Source: Veillonella sp. T11011-6 (GTDB lineage Bacteria; Bacillota; Negativicutes; Veillonellales; Veillonellaceae). From it: a stretch of 64,000 bases of DNA. A model generated the notes under the pieces. That model was not told where the DNA came from, made no database searches, and saw only the letters and a list, made by a program, of their open reading frames with translations. Position numbers and translations under genes: made by a program. How positions within the stretch are numbered: position 1 is the first letter of the stretch; each line of letters opens with the position of its first letter. Positions 1 through 8,928 of the stretch are shown here, piece by piece. The DNA is taken from the NCBI RefSeq assembly GCF_002959755.1, contig NZ_PPCW01000004.1, forward strand, positions 372,001-436,000, written 5' to 3'.

Positions 1-44
1 AAATCAATGCACATATACATCCGATCCGTATCAGCTGAACCCAT
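1..44 (-). CDS. Y-family DNA polymerase, UmuC-like (N-terminal fragment, runs off the window)
   Basis: Only the first 14 codons lie in the window, reading MGSADTDRMYMCID. The stretch MYMCID matches the usual opening of UmuC-like Y-family polymerases in Firmicutes (a Y-x-CIDLKSFYASVE type start). A strong ribosome binding site, TAAGGAGG, sits six bases upstream of the ATG. Upstream lies a consensus-like promoter overlapped by an SOS-box-like palindrome, which fits a damage-inducible translesion polymerase. The identification rests on very few residues plus this promoter context; the rest of the gene would be needed to confirm it. Confidence 0.5.
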   Translation of the reverse strand, partial: MGSADTDRMYMCID

Positions 45-105
45 ATCAACACCTCCTTAAACCGCTAAATCACTAGATTTTACAAGAAGAATAATTTCTA
101 TGATT

Positions 106-145
106 AGTATAACAAAAATACTGAGTATTTTCAAACATATGTTTG
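106..145 (-). promoter_or_regulatory. Promoter with SOS-box-like operator upstream of the UmuC-like gene
   Basis: On the minus strand TTGAAA (129-134) and TATACT (106-111) are 17 bases apart. The palindrome CAAACATATGTTTG (132-145) overlaps the -35 box. It differs from the Bacillus LexA consensus CGAACATATGTTCG by one symmetrical change per half. Operator function is inferred from similarity and position. Confidence 0.55.
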
Positions 146-181
146 TTATTATATCAGTAAATTTTGAACATAAAAAATAAA

Positions 182-226
182 AAGAGTACCTACTATTAGA
201 CATCAAATCTAATAGTAGGTACTCTT
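182..226 (-). terminator. Rho-independent terminator of the 242-1027 gene
   Basis: Perfect 19-bp inverted repeat (182-200 and 208-226) with a 7-base loop, followed on the minus strand by a T-rich tract. It lies just after the stop codon of the minus-strand gene at 242. Confidence 0.8.
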
Positions 227-241
227 AAGTACGCATATAAC

Positions 242-1027
242 TTAACCCAATATGGTTTCTTTAGGACTTCTATAATAAACTAATCCCTTTTCACTTCTAT
301 AATCCATGCTAGTCTCTTTAAGCCTACAAAAATGCCCCCTAAGATCTATAGAAATCTTTCTTAACCACAATTCTTGTCGTTTATTGCTCAAAAAATCTTT
401 CCGATTATCACAAGAATCAAATAATTCAAGAGCTTCACTTAAAACCTCGGACTGATTACAGTTTATAGCTCGAAGAGTAGTAAGGTAGTTACGTTTAAAA
501 GTATCAAAGGCATCAACGCAATACTCACCTAACTCACTCAAAAACACTGTATACCCTAGCATAAAAATCATCATAATTTGCTCAAAACTATAATGAGATA
601 GAAAAGAAATATAGAGATGATCAACACTATCCGTATTAGGTACATCAAACAAGGTGAAATCATTAATACAAGTATGATATGAGGGTTCCATTAATCTAGA
701 TACACAATCTAGTTCCAAGTAATCTATCGCATCACGCAAATGACCTTCCCAATCAAAGTCTTCAAACCACTCTGCTGCATCAACAATATCTTCCATGCCC
801 ATACCTTGGAAAACAATCTCCCTTAAGTCCTTTGACAACTGGTATTCATCAATTAAATCTATCATGGACAAATGATAATGCAGGCTCTCAAATACACCTA
901 GACTAATACGATTATATTTATAAGCCTCTGCAGCACCTAATCCAACCATCAACAAATAAAATTCAATATTTCGTTTTCCACTAATAGTTAAATTCATCAT
1001 ACATAGGATGGAAACCTTATATTCCAT
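242..1027 (-). CDS. Uncharacterised 261-aa protein
   Basis: I do not recognise this protein with confidence. The segment around residues 22-80 (GLGAAEAYKYNRISLGVFESL, then an acidic MGMEDI) faintly resembles DUF3969-type proteins, but this is a weak impression. It is acidic, mostly helical in appearance and has no signal peptide. The first ATG lacks a clear ribosome binding site; an alternative start at the double methionine at residues 10-11 is preceded by AAGG. The gene stands alone, with a strong terminator after it and the nested palindrome at 1154-1336 upstream. Confidence 0.6.
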   Translation of the reverse strand: MEYKVSILCMMNLTISGKRNIEFYLLMVGLGAAEAYKYNRISLGVFESLHYHLSMIDLIDEYQLSKDLREIVFQGMGMEDIVDAAEWFEDFDWEGHLRDAIDYLELDCVSRLMEPSYHTCINDFTLFDVPNTDSVDHLYISFLSHYSFEQIMMIFMLGYTVFLSELGEYCVDAFDTFKRNYLTTLRAINCNQSEVLSEALELFDSCDNRKDFLSNKRQELWLRKISIDLRGHFCRLKETSMDYRSEKGLVYYRSPKETILG

Positions 1028-1153
1028 CTCACAATACTTACATATTGTACGACACTAATAAAATCTATCTAGTACTATTATACACTTTAATAAGACTTAT
1101 TTTCTACTAACATACCCCAAAACTTCTATTCCCAGTTCTTCCAACAATACAAC

Positions 1154-1336
1154 GAAAACTATCTAGTGCCACTATATTGATGGGACACCTTCATATGTAC
1201 AGTGATAAAAAGAAAGGACTATACTTATGCAGCGACATCAGGTCACGAGGAGCAAAGAAGTATAGTCCTTTCTTTTTAGTTAAAATGTAGCTATGTTACG
1301 GGGCCCCATCAATATAGGCACGCCCCGATAGTTTTC
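1154..1336. repeat. Nested palindrome of about 183 bp (MITE-like element or structured RNA)
   Basis: Outer arms GAAAACTATC (1154-1163) and GATAGTTTTC (1327-1336) are perfect complements. Inside them GTGCC plus TATATTGATGGG (1166-1184) pair with CCCATCAATATA plus GGCAC (1305-1321). A second perfect 20-bp inverted repeat lies inside (1207-1226 and 1258-1277) with a 31-base loop. The inner stem is flanked by A and T runs and could act as a bidirectional terminator for dnaB. No open reading frame is inside and no clear target duplication is seen. The element ends one base from the dnaB stop codon. Confidence 0.7.
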
Positions 1337-1337
1337 A

Positions 1338-2696
1338 TTATTGTTCCGGTCCCATGTCTCGGAATTCCACGTCTCTAAATTGTGTTAATTCTCCGATGAA
1401 TTGAAGTTCCACAGTGCCGACGGAACCATTACGGTGTTTACGAATAAGGACTTCTGCGTTGTCCCCTTTTTCGGAGTTTTCATCGTAATATTTATCGCGG
1501 TACAAGAAAATAACAATATCCGCATCTTGTTCAAGGGAACCAGATTCACGAAGGTCAGAAAGCACAGGCCGTTTATCTGGTCTGCTTTCAACACTACGCG
1601 ATAACTGAGACAAGGCGATGAGCGGCACGTTAAACTCACGGGCGATCAATTTGAGGTTACGAGAGATTTCAGACACCTCTTGTTGACGGTTCTCGCTGCC
1701 CTTGCCACCGTTACGGCCTTGCATCAACTGGATATAGTCGACGATAACAAGATCGAGACCATGCTCTACCTTGAGGCGGCGCAGTTTAGAACGCATATCT
1801 TGTACGGTAAGGCCCGGCGTATCATCGATAAAGAGCTTGGATTTACTCATGCGATCCGCCGCAGCGATAACCTTTTCCCAATCAGCTGGGTCCATATTCG
1901 CACGGCGCAACTTTTCAGAGCTTACACCTGCCACGGAGGAGAGGATACGACCAACGAGCTGTTCCTTGCCCATTTCTAGAGAGAAGAATGCTACCGTCTT
2001 ATCGTACAACATCGTTACGTTTTGAGCGATGTTCAAGGTGAAAGCCGTTTTCCCCATCGCAGGACGAGCTGCTACGAGGATGAGGTCAGATTTTTGTAAA
2101 CCATTAAATACATGGTCTACGTCCTTAAAGCCCGTTGGCACGCCTGTAATAGCACCATCATGCTGTTGCAATGCATTTAGCTTATCTAAGTTAGATAATA
2201 CTACCTCACCAATAGGCGCAAAGGATGATTCAGACTGTGTTTGACCACTTACGTCTAGTACCATTTGCTCTGCCTTGTTAAGAATAGCCGTTGGCTCATC
2301 TTCACCAGCATACGTCATACCTACGATTTTATTCCCTGCATCGATAAGACGGCGCAACTGAGCTTTCTCGCTGATGATCTTCGCATGTTCCTCTACATTG
2401 TAGGATACAGATTCATTGGCGAGAGATGTAATATAAGCAAGACCACCTACCGCATCGAGTCGCTTACGGCGGTCTAATTCTTCACCTACGGTGATGAAGT
2501 CCGCCGTCTTGTTAGCATGCACGATTTCTAAGATGGCATCATAAATAATACGATGCGCATCGCGGTAAAAGTCTTCAGATTTTAGAATACTCGTCACTGT
2601 ATCAACAACAGCACCCGAGTTGGATCCATTCGTTAACAAAGCCCCCAAAACGGCCTTTTCCGCATCTAGATTATGCGGTGGAATGCGTACATCCAT
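1338..2696 (-). CDS. dnaB: Replicative DNA helicase DnaB
   Basis: DnaB is the hexameric 5'-3' helicase that unwinds DNA at the replication fork. The N-terminal primase-interaction domain opens with RIPPHNLDAEKAVLGALL, and the RecA-like motor domain carries the Walker A motif ARPAMGKT near residues 210-217, then SLEMGKEQL and VIVDYIQLM (Walker B). Length is about 452 aa, normal for the family. The start at 2696 was chosen because AAAGGGG sits six bases upstream; a longer reading to 2747 adds 17 residues unlike other DnaB proteins. It is the last gene of the order DUF2232 gene-gdpP-rplI-dnaB, which is common in Firmicutes. Confidence 0.97.
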   Translation of the reverse strand: MDVRIPPHNLDAEKAVLGALLTNGSNSGAVVDTVTSILKSEDFYRDAHRIIYDAILEIVHANKTADFITVGEELDRRKRLDAVGGLAYITSLANESVSYNVEEHAKIISEKAQLRRLIDAGNKIVGMTYAGEDEPTAILNKAEQMVLDVSGQTQSESSFAPIGEVVLSNLDKLNALQQHDGAITGVPTGFKDVDHVFNGLQKSDLILVAARPAMGKTAFTLNIAQNVTMLYDKTVAFFSLEMGKEQLVGRILSSVAGVSSEKLRRANMDPADWEKVIAAADRMSKSKLFIDDTPGLTVQDMRSKLRRLKVEHGLDLVIVDYIQLMQGRNGGKGSENRQQEVSEISRNLKLIAREFNVPLIALSQLSRSVESRPDKRPVLSDLRESGSLEQDADIVIFLYRDKYYDENSEKGDNAEVLIRKHRNGSVGTVELQFIGELTQFRDVEFRDMGPEQ

Positions 2697-2765
2697 GATA
2701 ATCCCCTTTACAAAACCACTATGGATAAAAGAATTCACCATACTCAAAGAGCATGGTGAACACTA

Positions 2766-3212
2766 TTATTCAGCTACTACGTTAACCTTGATAGTACTTG
2801 TAATCTCAGGATGAACACGAACGAGTACGTCATGCACGCCTAATGTTTTCAATGGTTCTTTGATTTCGATTTTCTTTTTATCGATATCTACTTTGTATTG
2901 CGCTTTAGCTGCATCGGAAATGTCTTTTGCAGTAACAGAACCAAATACGCGACCTTCTTCGCCCATGCGAACTTTTACAGTTACTTCAACCTTAGCCAAT
3001 TGAGCTGCCAAGATTTTAGCTTCGTCATTCGCTACAACTTTGTGGTGAGCGATGGATTCTTGTTTTTGTTTCGCATTATTTACGTTAGTTGCTGTACCTT
3101 CAAGGCCAAGACCTTTTTTGATCAATACATTACGGCCATATGCATCGCTAACTTCAACGATTTCGCCTTTTTTACCAACCTTTTTAACGTCTTCTAACAA
3201 TACTACTTTCAT
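2766..3212 (-). CDS. rplI: 50S ribosomal protein bL9
   Basis: 148 aa, the normal length for bL9, a two-domain protein binding 23S rRNA near the L1 stalk. The N-terminal domain begins MKVVLLEDVKKVGKKGEIVEV with the family signature continuing to GYGRN-type residues (here DAYGRNVLI). A central lysine- and glutamine-rich helix joins it to the C-terminal domain, which contains RMGEEGRVFGSVT. The start overlaps the gdpP stop by four bases, which indicates translational coupling, and dnaB follows closely. Confidence 0.98.
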   Translation of the reverse strand: MKVVLLEDVKKVGKKGEIVEVSDAYGRNVLIKKGLGLEGTATNVNNAKQKQESIAHHKVVANDEAKILAAQLAKVEVTVKVRMGEEGRVFGSVTAKDISDAAKAQYKVDIDKKKIEIKEPLKTLGVHDVLVRVHPEITSTIKVNVVAE

Positions 3213-5236
3213 TGTTCTTCCTCCTCTTTCTCAGCGGAATGAAGGGCTTCAAGAGCATGCTCTAAGATAGCCTTCTTCGCTTCCTCTATTGTCATACCTT
3301 GTAATTGGGCACCAGCCACAGTTCTGTGACCGCCGCCACCCAAGGCTTCCATTACAACCTGTACATTTACCTTGCCTTTGGATCGAGCGCTAACGCCGAT
3401 ACCGCCGTCATTCAAGGAGTAAAGTACAAAGGCTGCTTCAATATCTTCATTACTGATGAGCATATCCGCACTTTGTGCAGCTAATGCCATCATATCCTTC
3501 AAACCTTCAGGTGCTACAGAAATAGCAATCCCTTCAGTTCGACTGGCTTCAAATACCATTTTAGCACGCAATTGGATAGAATCGAAGGTTTCAATAAATA
3601 ATTGTTTAACCTTTTCAATATCCGCCCCTGCACGGCGTAAGAATGCTGCCGCTTCAAAGGTACGGGCACCAGTTTGTTGAACAAAGTTCTTCGTATCAAG
3701 TACGATACCCGCATAAATACCTGTAGCTTCAGCTTTTGAAAGTTTTACGCCACCACCTGCGTATTGTACAAGCTCTGTTACGAGCTCAGATGTAGATGAC
3801 GCCGTTGGTTCCAAGTACGTAAGCAATGGATTTTCTACGAAGTCCGCTGCACGACGGTGATGGTCGATAACGATGCGTCGTTCAGAAATTTCAAGAGCCT
3901 CTTGAGCGGCTACCATTTCTTGACGATGCGTATCACATACGATAGTGAGCGTATTCGCATCTACCCACGCTTTTGCTGCATCAGGGGTGATAATATGTTC
4001 CGTCCAGAACTCATCTTCTTTAAGAACAGTCACCATTTTATCGATGGCGCTCGTTTCTTTTGAAAGCACGATGCGCAATTCTTTACCCAAGGTACGTGCA
4101 ATGGCTACAACACCGATAATACCACCTAATGCATCGTAGTCTTCACGTTTATGACCCATTACAAGAATTTTATCGGAATCAAGCATAAGCTCATGTAAAG
4201 CTTGTGATACCACACGAGCACGAACGCGCGTATTCTTTTCGACGCCAGCTGTATTGCCACCGAAGAAGCGGGTACTTTCACCATCCATAATACACACTTG
4301 GTCACCACCGCGACCTAATGCGATATCTAAGGCAGCACGAGCACGACTAGACACCTCTTTTACAGAGCCTACATTCTCGCTAATCCCCACAGAAATCGTA
4401 GCTGGCACTTGACGAGGAGAAGGCAATTTACGAATGCGTTCAAGCACTTTAAAGCCATTTTCCTCCATCTCATGAAGGGCGCCACGAGAAATAGCAAAGG
4501 TATACATATCGTCTTGGAAGTTACGGATAAAGCCTTCATAGCGGTCAATTTCATCCATAATAATATTGTTAATATCTGCCCAAACACTAGTATACTCACG
4601 GTCACTAAGACCTTTAGTCAATTCTTCGAGATTATCGATTTGAATCATGCCCCATACAGGCTGATCCTCTTCAGCTTTAATGCGGGCCTTTTCGAGAGCC
4701 GTAATGTCCTTAAAGTACAGAGCCATTACTGCATGTTCAGCCAATTCATCTTCACTATGAATATCTGGTCGCGTATCGCGAGGGTCGATGAATTTATAGA
4801 TAATTTGGAAATATCTTTCATCATATTTCTCCGTCATATATCCGGATTTGCCCCAGATTTTATCGATACGGAATCCAGGCAATAGAGCAGACATTTTTTG
4901 GAATTTATTCCAGTCTACTGTAACCCAGTCTGCAAAGACGCTATTATTCCATACCAAGGTGCCTTGTTTATTAACAAGGACAATGCCCATCGGTAAATTT
5001 TGTAAAGCAAAGTTAGAAGCTTGTGTGACGTTTTTCATCATCGCCCCAAACTGTTCTCTTGCTAAACGACGCCGGTTATGAAGGGTATTGTAGTTTACCA
5101 AATATGCCGCTACTACGATAATTAATGCTAAAACTGCGACAGCCCAGTTCAAATAGGCCAGCAATAATAACAACAATACGATAACGGTAATAATGGTAAC
5201 TTCTAAACCTTCCCATTTTCGTTGAAAGGATTTCAT
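3209..5236 (-). CDS. gdpP: Cyclic-di-AMP phosphodiesterase GdpP (DHH family)
   Basis: GdpP hydrolyses the second messenger c-di-AMP at the inner membrane. Two transmembrane segments occupy about residues 13-49, followed by a PAS-like region (MGIVLVNKQGTLVWNN), a degenerate GGDEF domain (ISVGISENVG region) and the DHH/DHHA1 catalytic module. Catalytic motifs are MGHKREDYDALGG, VCDTHR and IDHHRR, and the C-terminus has the GGGGHRTVAGAQL signature of DHHA1. At 675 aa it has full family length. AGGAGG precedes the ATG. It lies between the DUF2232 gene and rplI, as in many Firmicutes. Confidence 0.95.
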   Translation of the reverse strand: MKSFQRKWEGLEVTIITVIVLLLLLLAYLNWAVAVLALIIVVAAYLVNYNTLHNRRRLAREQFGAMMKNVTQASNFALQNLPMGIVLVNKQGTLVWNNSVFADWVTVDWNKFQKMSALLPGFRIDKIWGKSGYMTEKYDERYFQIIYKFIDPRDTRPDIHSEDELAEHAVMALYFKDITALEKARIKAEEDQPVWGMIQIDNLEELTKGLSDREYTSVWADINNIIMDEIDRYEGFIRNFQDDMYTFAISRGALHEMEENGFKVLERIRKLPSPRQVPATISVGISENVGSVKEVSSRARAALDIALGRGGDQVCIMDGESTRFFGGNTAGVEKNTRVRARVVSQALHELMLDSDKILVMGHKREDYDALGGIIGVVAIARTLGKELRIVLSKETSAIDKMVTVLKEDEFWTEHIITPDAAKAWVDANTLTIVCDTHRQEMVAAQEALEISERRIVIDHHRRAADFVENPLLTYLEPTASSTSELVTELVQYAGGGVKLSKAEATGIYAGIVLDTKNFVQQTGARTFEAAAFLRRAGADIEKVKQLFIETFDSIQLRAKMVFEASRTEGIAISVAPEGLKDMMALAAQSADMLISNEDIEAAFVLYSLNDGGIGVSARSKGKVNVQVVMEALGGGGHRTVAGAQLQGMTIEEAKKAILEHALEALHSAEKEEEEQ

Positions 5237-5252
5237 AACGGCCTCCTTTCTG

Positions 5253-6212
5253 TTACAAGCTACGTTTTTGGAAACGTACTCGCATATCTAAAAACATATC
5301 TAAAATACCATATATAACAAGTGCCATAGGACTCATCACATACAAGAAGCCTATAATAGCAAACTTAAAGAGGCCTGCCAAGTTATAAGACTTCATAATG
5401 GATAGCAAACATGTAATGCCATTTAGACCACATATCATGCCACCAAATAAGGCAATATTGAGGCCTACGTCTGAAAGAATGCCATTAGCATAGCCTAAAT
5501 ACTGTCCGCCATAAGCAAGGATAATACCTACTGCTAATACACCAGCACCCCAAATCGGCATGCGCCATGTATCCATTGTTGGCAATGTACGCATAACACT
5601 ATTAGTGCGACGACCAATATAGCATACAAGCTTTGCTGAAATATAGGTTACGATTACATTGGCAGCAAACCAGTATGCTAACAGCATACGCTTTGCTTGA
5701 TCAAAAGCAAAATCTAAGCGGTTAATATACTCATTCATTTGCTCTTGTGTCATAGGTTGCTGTTTCACAGACTCAATAATAGCATTCTTAAGGTCTACAT
5801 CAATCATATGATTAATCTGAGATAAATCAAAGGATGTAAGTCCTGCAGACACGAGAATCCCGATGAGGCTCGTTAACGTAAGTGCAATAGCTGGTATAAC
5901 GATGAGCTTACCAAAGGACCAATCGGCTCTGAAAGCTTCACCGAGGAAAATACTAGGCAAGGAATATGCCAAGATGGTCGCCATTGCCATTAATGGGCCT
6001 ACTAAAAGGGAAACAAGAACGAATGCTACCACTGATGCAGCACAACTATATCGGCTGCCCCAACGGATACCAATGATTGCAATCCCAGCTGGCGCAACCA
6101 AGGTTGCCAACAAACTGAGGATAGGAACCGTAGAACCTACTATGGTTAACATAACAACGATGGCCGATACAAATGCTGTCTCTACCATCGCTCTTGTATT
6201 TGTTTGTTTCAT
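5253..6212 (-). CDS. DUF2232 membrane protein (YybS-like)
   Basis: A 319-aa polytopic membrane protein with about eight hydrophobic segments, beginning around residues 10-50 and ending near residue 305. Residues and topology resemble the DUF2232/YybS family, which sits directly upstream of gdpP in many Firmicutes. The family's biochemical role is not established. TGGAGA precedes the start, and gdpP begins 16 bases after its stop, so the two are probably co-transcribed. It is the first gene of the minus-strand operon ending in dnaB. Confidence 0.85.
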   Translation of the reverse strand: MKQTNTRAMVETAFVSAIVVMLTIVGSTVPILSLLATLVAPAGIAIIGIRWGSRYSCAASVVAFVLVSLLVGPLMAMATILAYSLPSIFLGEAFRADWSFGKLIVIPAIALTLTSLIGILVSAGLTSFDLSQINHMIDVDLKNAIIESVKQQPMTQEQMNEYINRLDFAFDQAKRMLLAYWFAANVIVTYISAKLVCYIGRRTNSVMRTLPTMDTWRMPIWGAGVLAVGIILAYGGQYLGYANGILSDVGLNIALFGGMICGLNGITCLLSIMKSYNLAGLFKFAIIGFLYVMSPMALVIYGILDMFLDMRVRFQKRSL

Positions 6213-6362
6213 AAATCTCCATTCTAAATAAAAGAAGATAGATTAATTGGTATCTTTTAATTATAACAGTTTAAAAAGGTAACTTCAAATACCCTATGTA
6301 GTAGACAAATGCGATAACACCGCTATTTATAGTAGATTTCATAGGTCCTTTTTAAAATGTTA

Positions 6363-6392
6363 AAAGTACCACACCTTGAGGTGCGGTACTTT
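6363..6392 (-). terminator. Terminator after the RNase J gene
   Basis: AAAGTACCACACC pairs with GGTGCGGTACTTT across a short loop (one mismatch), with a T-rich run on the minus strand just after the RNase J stop codon. Confidence 0.75.
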
Positions 6393-6408
6393 CATATATT
6401 GTATTTGA

Positions 6409-8583
6409 TTATACGTCTTGAATAATCGGCAAAATCATAGGACGACGGCGAGTTTTATCATAGAAGAATTTACCCAACGCGTCACGTACGTTTTGCTTAA
6501 TAGTAGTCCAATCTTTAATACGTTGCATTTCGCATTCTTCAAGGACTTGGTCTACACGATGTTCTGCAGCAATCATAAGTTCTTCTGCATCGCGTACGTA
6601 TACGAAGCCACGAGATACGAGGTCTGGACCCGCTACGATTGTACCAGAAGCTTTGTCCATCGCCATAACAACGATAACCATACCTTCTTGAGCCAATTGT
6701 TGACGGTCGCGGATAACGATATTACCTACGTCACCAACGCCAAGGCCATCTACGAAGATAGCGCCAGCTTGTACACGACCGGCTTTACGACCACCATCTT
6801 TATCGAATTCAAAGATTTGACCATTGTCGCCGATAAGGACTTTCTTAGGATCTACGCCCATAGCAACACCGAGTTCACCATGACGGCGCAACATGCGGTA
6901 CTCACCATGAACTGGGATGAAGTATTCTGGACGAACAAGGTTAAGCATTGTTTTAAGCTCTTCTTGGCTCGCATGACCAGATACGTGGATACCACGATCC
7001 TTACCATATACTACATGACAACCTAGGCGAAGCAAGTTATCAATAGTTCTACCTACAGCACCTTCGTTACCAGGAATTGGTGTAGCAGAGATGATAACAG
7101 TATCATTCGGTGCCAATTCTACAGTACGGTGATTGCTAGTAGCCATACGGGACAAGCCTGCCATCGGTTCGCCTTGAGAACCTGTTGTTAAGATCATGAT
7201 TTGATCATCCGTGTAGTTGTGCATTACATCTACGTCGATGATTGTATTTGGTGGAATGTTCAAGTAACCGCGTTCTTGAGCGATTTCTGTAACATTTACC
7301 ATGCTGCGGCCCATAACGACAACCTTACGGTTATACATAACTGCTGCATCAATAGCTTGTTGAATACGGGATACGTTAGATGCGAATGTAGCCAATACAA
7401 CGCGACCTTTCGCTTCACCCACAGCTTGTTTAATAGCAGGACCTACGGAGCTTTCAGAACCTGTAGTACCTGGTTTTTCAACATTTGTAGAGTCGGACAT
7501 CAACGCTAATACGCCTTTGTTACCGAGCTCAGCAAATTTGTGCATATCCATCAAACGACCATCAACTGGCGTTTGGTCGATTTTAAAGTCCCCTGTATGA
7601 AGTACAGTACCGATTGGTGTATCGAAGTACACAGCGCAGGAGTCAGGAATGGAGTGGTTGGTTTGGATAAAGCCAACCTTAACTTGACCAATTTGCACTT
7701 CATCGCCTGCTGCAATCGTACGAAGACATTTTGGAGATACTTTATGCTCTTTGAATTTGCCTTCGATCAAACCACAAACAAGGTTTGTTGCATATACTGG
7801 GCAATTGATTTCCTTCATAAGGTACGCCAAGGAACCGATATGGTCCTCGTGACCATGCGTGATAACGACTGCTTTTACGCGGTCCTTATTCTCGATGATA
7901 TAGCTCATGTCAGGAATAACGATATCTACGCCAAGCATATCTTCGCTAGGGAACGCAAGACCCGCATCAAGAACGATGATTTCATCCTCATATTGGAAGA
8001 TGGTCATATTTTTACCGATTTCGCCAAGGCCGCCTAATGGGATGATTTGGAATTTACCCTTGTTAGCGCCATTTGGTGTACGACCGACTAATTCCACAAG
8101 AGCCTCTTGATTATTGCGGTTTGTGGAACGATTATTTGGACGGTTGTTATTACGGTTTTGACCATTGCGACCATTATTAGTTCGCGTATTGCGTGTATTT
8201 TCACTACGTTCACCACGTGGTGCACGAGTTTGACAAGGTTTACGTTCTGTACGTTCTTGACCTTCACCTTGTTCAGCATTGCGACGTGTATTTGTACGGC
8301 GTGTCGTATTAGTACGACCACCATTTGCATTTGTACGAGTATTTGTACGGCGTTGGCGTGTTGTTCCTTCACCTTCACCTGCTGCATGTTGACGAGTACG
8401 ACCTTCGCCAGCAGGACGACGTGTATTAGTGCGGCGGCGAGCTTGTTTATGTTCGCCTTCAGCCGCAGCTGTACGAGTAGCAGTTTTCGCTACTGTTGGT
8501 TCTGCTTTCACTTGTGCAGTAACCTGATTATCTGTTGTATTCACAGTTCCTCCTAAAATTTTGTTCATTATTTTATTTAACAT
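6409..8583 (-). CDS. rnj: Ribonuclease J with long basic low-complexity N-terminal tail
   Basis: RNase J is a metallo-beta-lactamase/beta-CASP nuclease with 5'-3' exonuclease and endonuclease activity in RNA decay and processing. The catalytic core begins near residue 175 (GKFQIIPLGGLGEIGKNM) and carries the zinc motif HGHEDH around residues 243-248, then SGHASQEEL and the C-terminal domain. Residues 1-170 form an unusual tail rich in Arg, Thr, Asn and Gly with repeated TNTRR-like units; typical RNase J is about 555 aa, so this one is roughly 170 aa longer. ATG 8583 was preferred because AGGTGAG lies upstream; GTG at 8598 is also possible. Confidence 0.93.
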   Translation of the reverse strand: MLNKIMNKILGGTVNTTDNQVTAQVKAEPTVAKTATRTAAAEGEHKQARRRTNTRRPAGEGRTRQHAAGEGEGTTRQRRTNTRTNANGGRTNTTRRTNTRRNAEQGEGQERTERKPCQTRAPRGERSENTRNTRTNNGRNGQNRNNNRPNNRSTNRNNQEALVELVGRTPNGANKGKFQIIPLGGLGEIGKNMTIFQYEDEIIVLDAGLAFPSEDMLGVDIVIPDMSYIIENKDRVKAVVITHGHEDHIGSLAYLMKEINCPVYATNLVCGLIEGKFKEHKVSPKCLRTIAAGDEVQIGQVKVGFIQTNHSIPDSCAVYFDTPIGTVLHTGDFKIDQTPVDGRLMDMHKFAELGNKGVLALMSDSTNVEKPGTTGSESSVGPAIKQAVGEAKGRVVLATFASNVSRIQQAIDAAVMYNRKVVVMGRSMVNVTEIAQERGYLNIPPNTIIDVDVMHNYTDDQIMILTTGSQGEPMAGLSRMATSNHRTVELAPNDTVIISATPIPGNEGAVGRTIDNLLRLGCHVVYGKDRGIHVSGHASQEELKTMLNLVRPEYFIPVHGEYRMLRRHGELGVAMGVDPKKVLIGDNGQIFEFDKDGGRKAGRVQAGAIFVDGLGVGDVGNIVIRDRQQLAQEGMVIVVMAMDKASGTIVAGPDLVSRGFVYVRDAEELMIAAEHRVDQVLEECEMQRIKDWTTIKQNVRDALGKFFYDKTRRRPMILPIIQDV

Positions 8584-8637
8584 AGTTTCTTTTCTCACCT
8601 ATCACTTGAATTGATCTATGCTATGGAGGCCACACAA

Positions 8638-8865
8638 AGAAAAAGGCGCTAAAATACTAGCGTCTCGTCAAATGGGCGCAAAAATGCGCTATCAACTTTT
8701 GCCGTTCCTAGTGTTGTTGTGACCATTTGCCATAGCAAATGAGTATATTGCCATCATTAGACATGTCAGCCGCGACGGGTACGTTCTCTTCGTTCCTATC
8801 CAATGGGTCTTGCAATATAATCCGATCGATTTTGATGAAAGCCTCGCTTTCATACGTTACTGTTA
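8638..8865 (-). promoter_or_regulatory. Structured 5' leader of the RNase J gene with terminator-like hairpin
   Basis: Upstream of the RNase J gene the minus strand can fold into a series of hairpins: ATGAAAGC/GCTTTCAT (8835-8853), TATATTGC/GCAATATA (8744-8751 with 8812-8819), CATTTGC/GCAAATG (8724-8741), GCGCA/TGCGC (8676-8689), and finally a GC-rich stem (8645-8664) followed by TTTTTCTTT. The last resembles an intrinsic terminator placed before the gene, as in attenuators. An extended -10 (TGTTACAAT, about 8865-8873) could start this transcript. It could instead be an independent small RNA. Confidence 0.55.
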
Positions 8866-8880
8866 TTGTAACATAAAAAT

Positions 8881-8917
8881 AGCGTTAACAAAAGAGGGGA
8901 GCCCCCTTGTTAACGCT
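8881..8917 (-). terminator. Terminator after the zinc-ribbon/DUF805 gene
   Basis: AGCGTTAACAA pairs perfectly with TTGTTAACGCT, with an inner GGGG/CCCC extension, followed by ATTTTTAT on the minus strand. Confidence 0.8.
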
Positions 8918-8928
8918 AAAGTATAGTT

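Noticed and set aside
1227-1257. A possible SRP RNA-like segment (CAGGTCACGAGGAGCA) inside the nested palindrome
   Set aside because: It lacks the conserved GGAA tetraloop and the following bulge of the SRP RNA domain, and the flanking stem is not that of an SRP RNA. It is best seen as the loop of an inverted repeat.
8107-8556. Long plus-strand frame opposite the RNase J N-terminal tail, rich in Thr, Cys and Ile
   Set aside because: It mirrors the low-complexity tail on the other strand; the composition is an artefact of the repeats.
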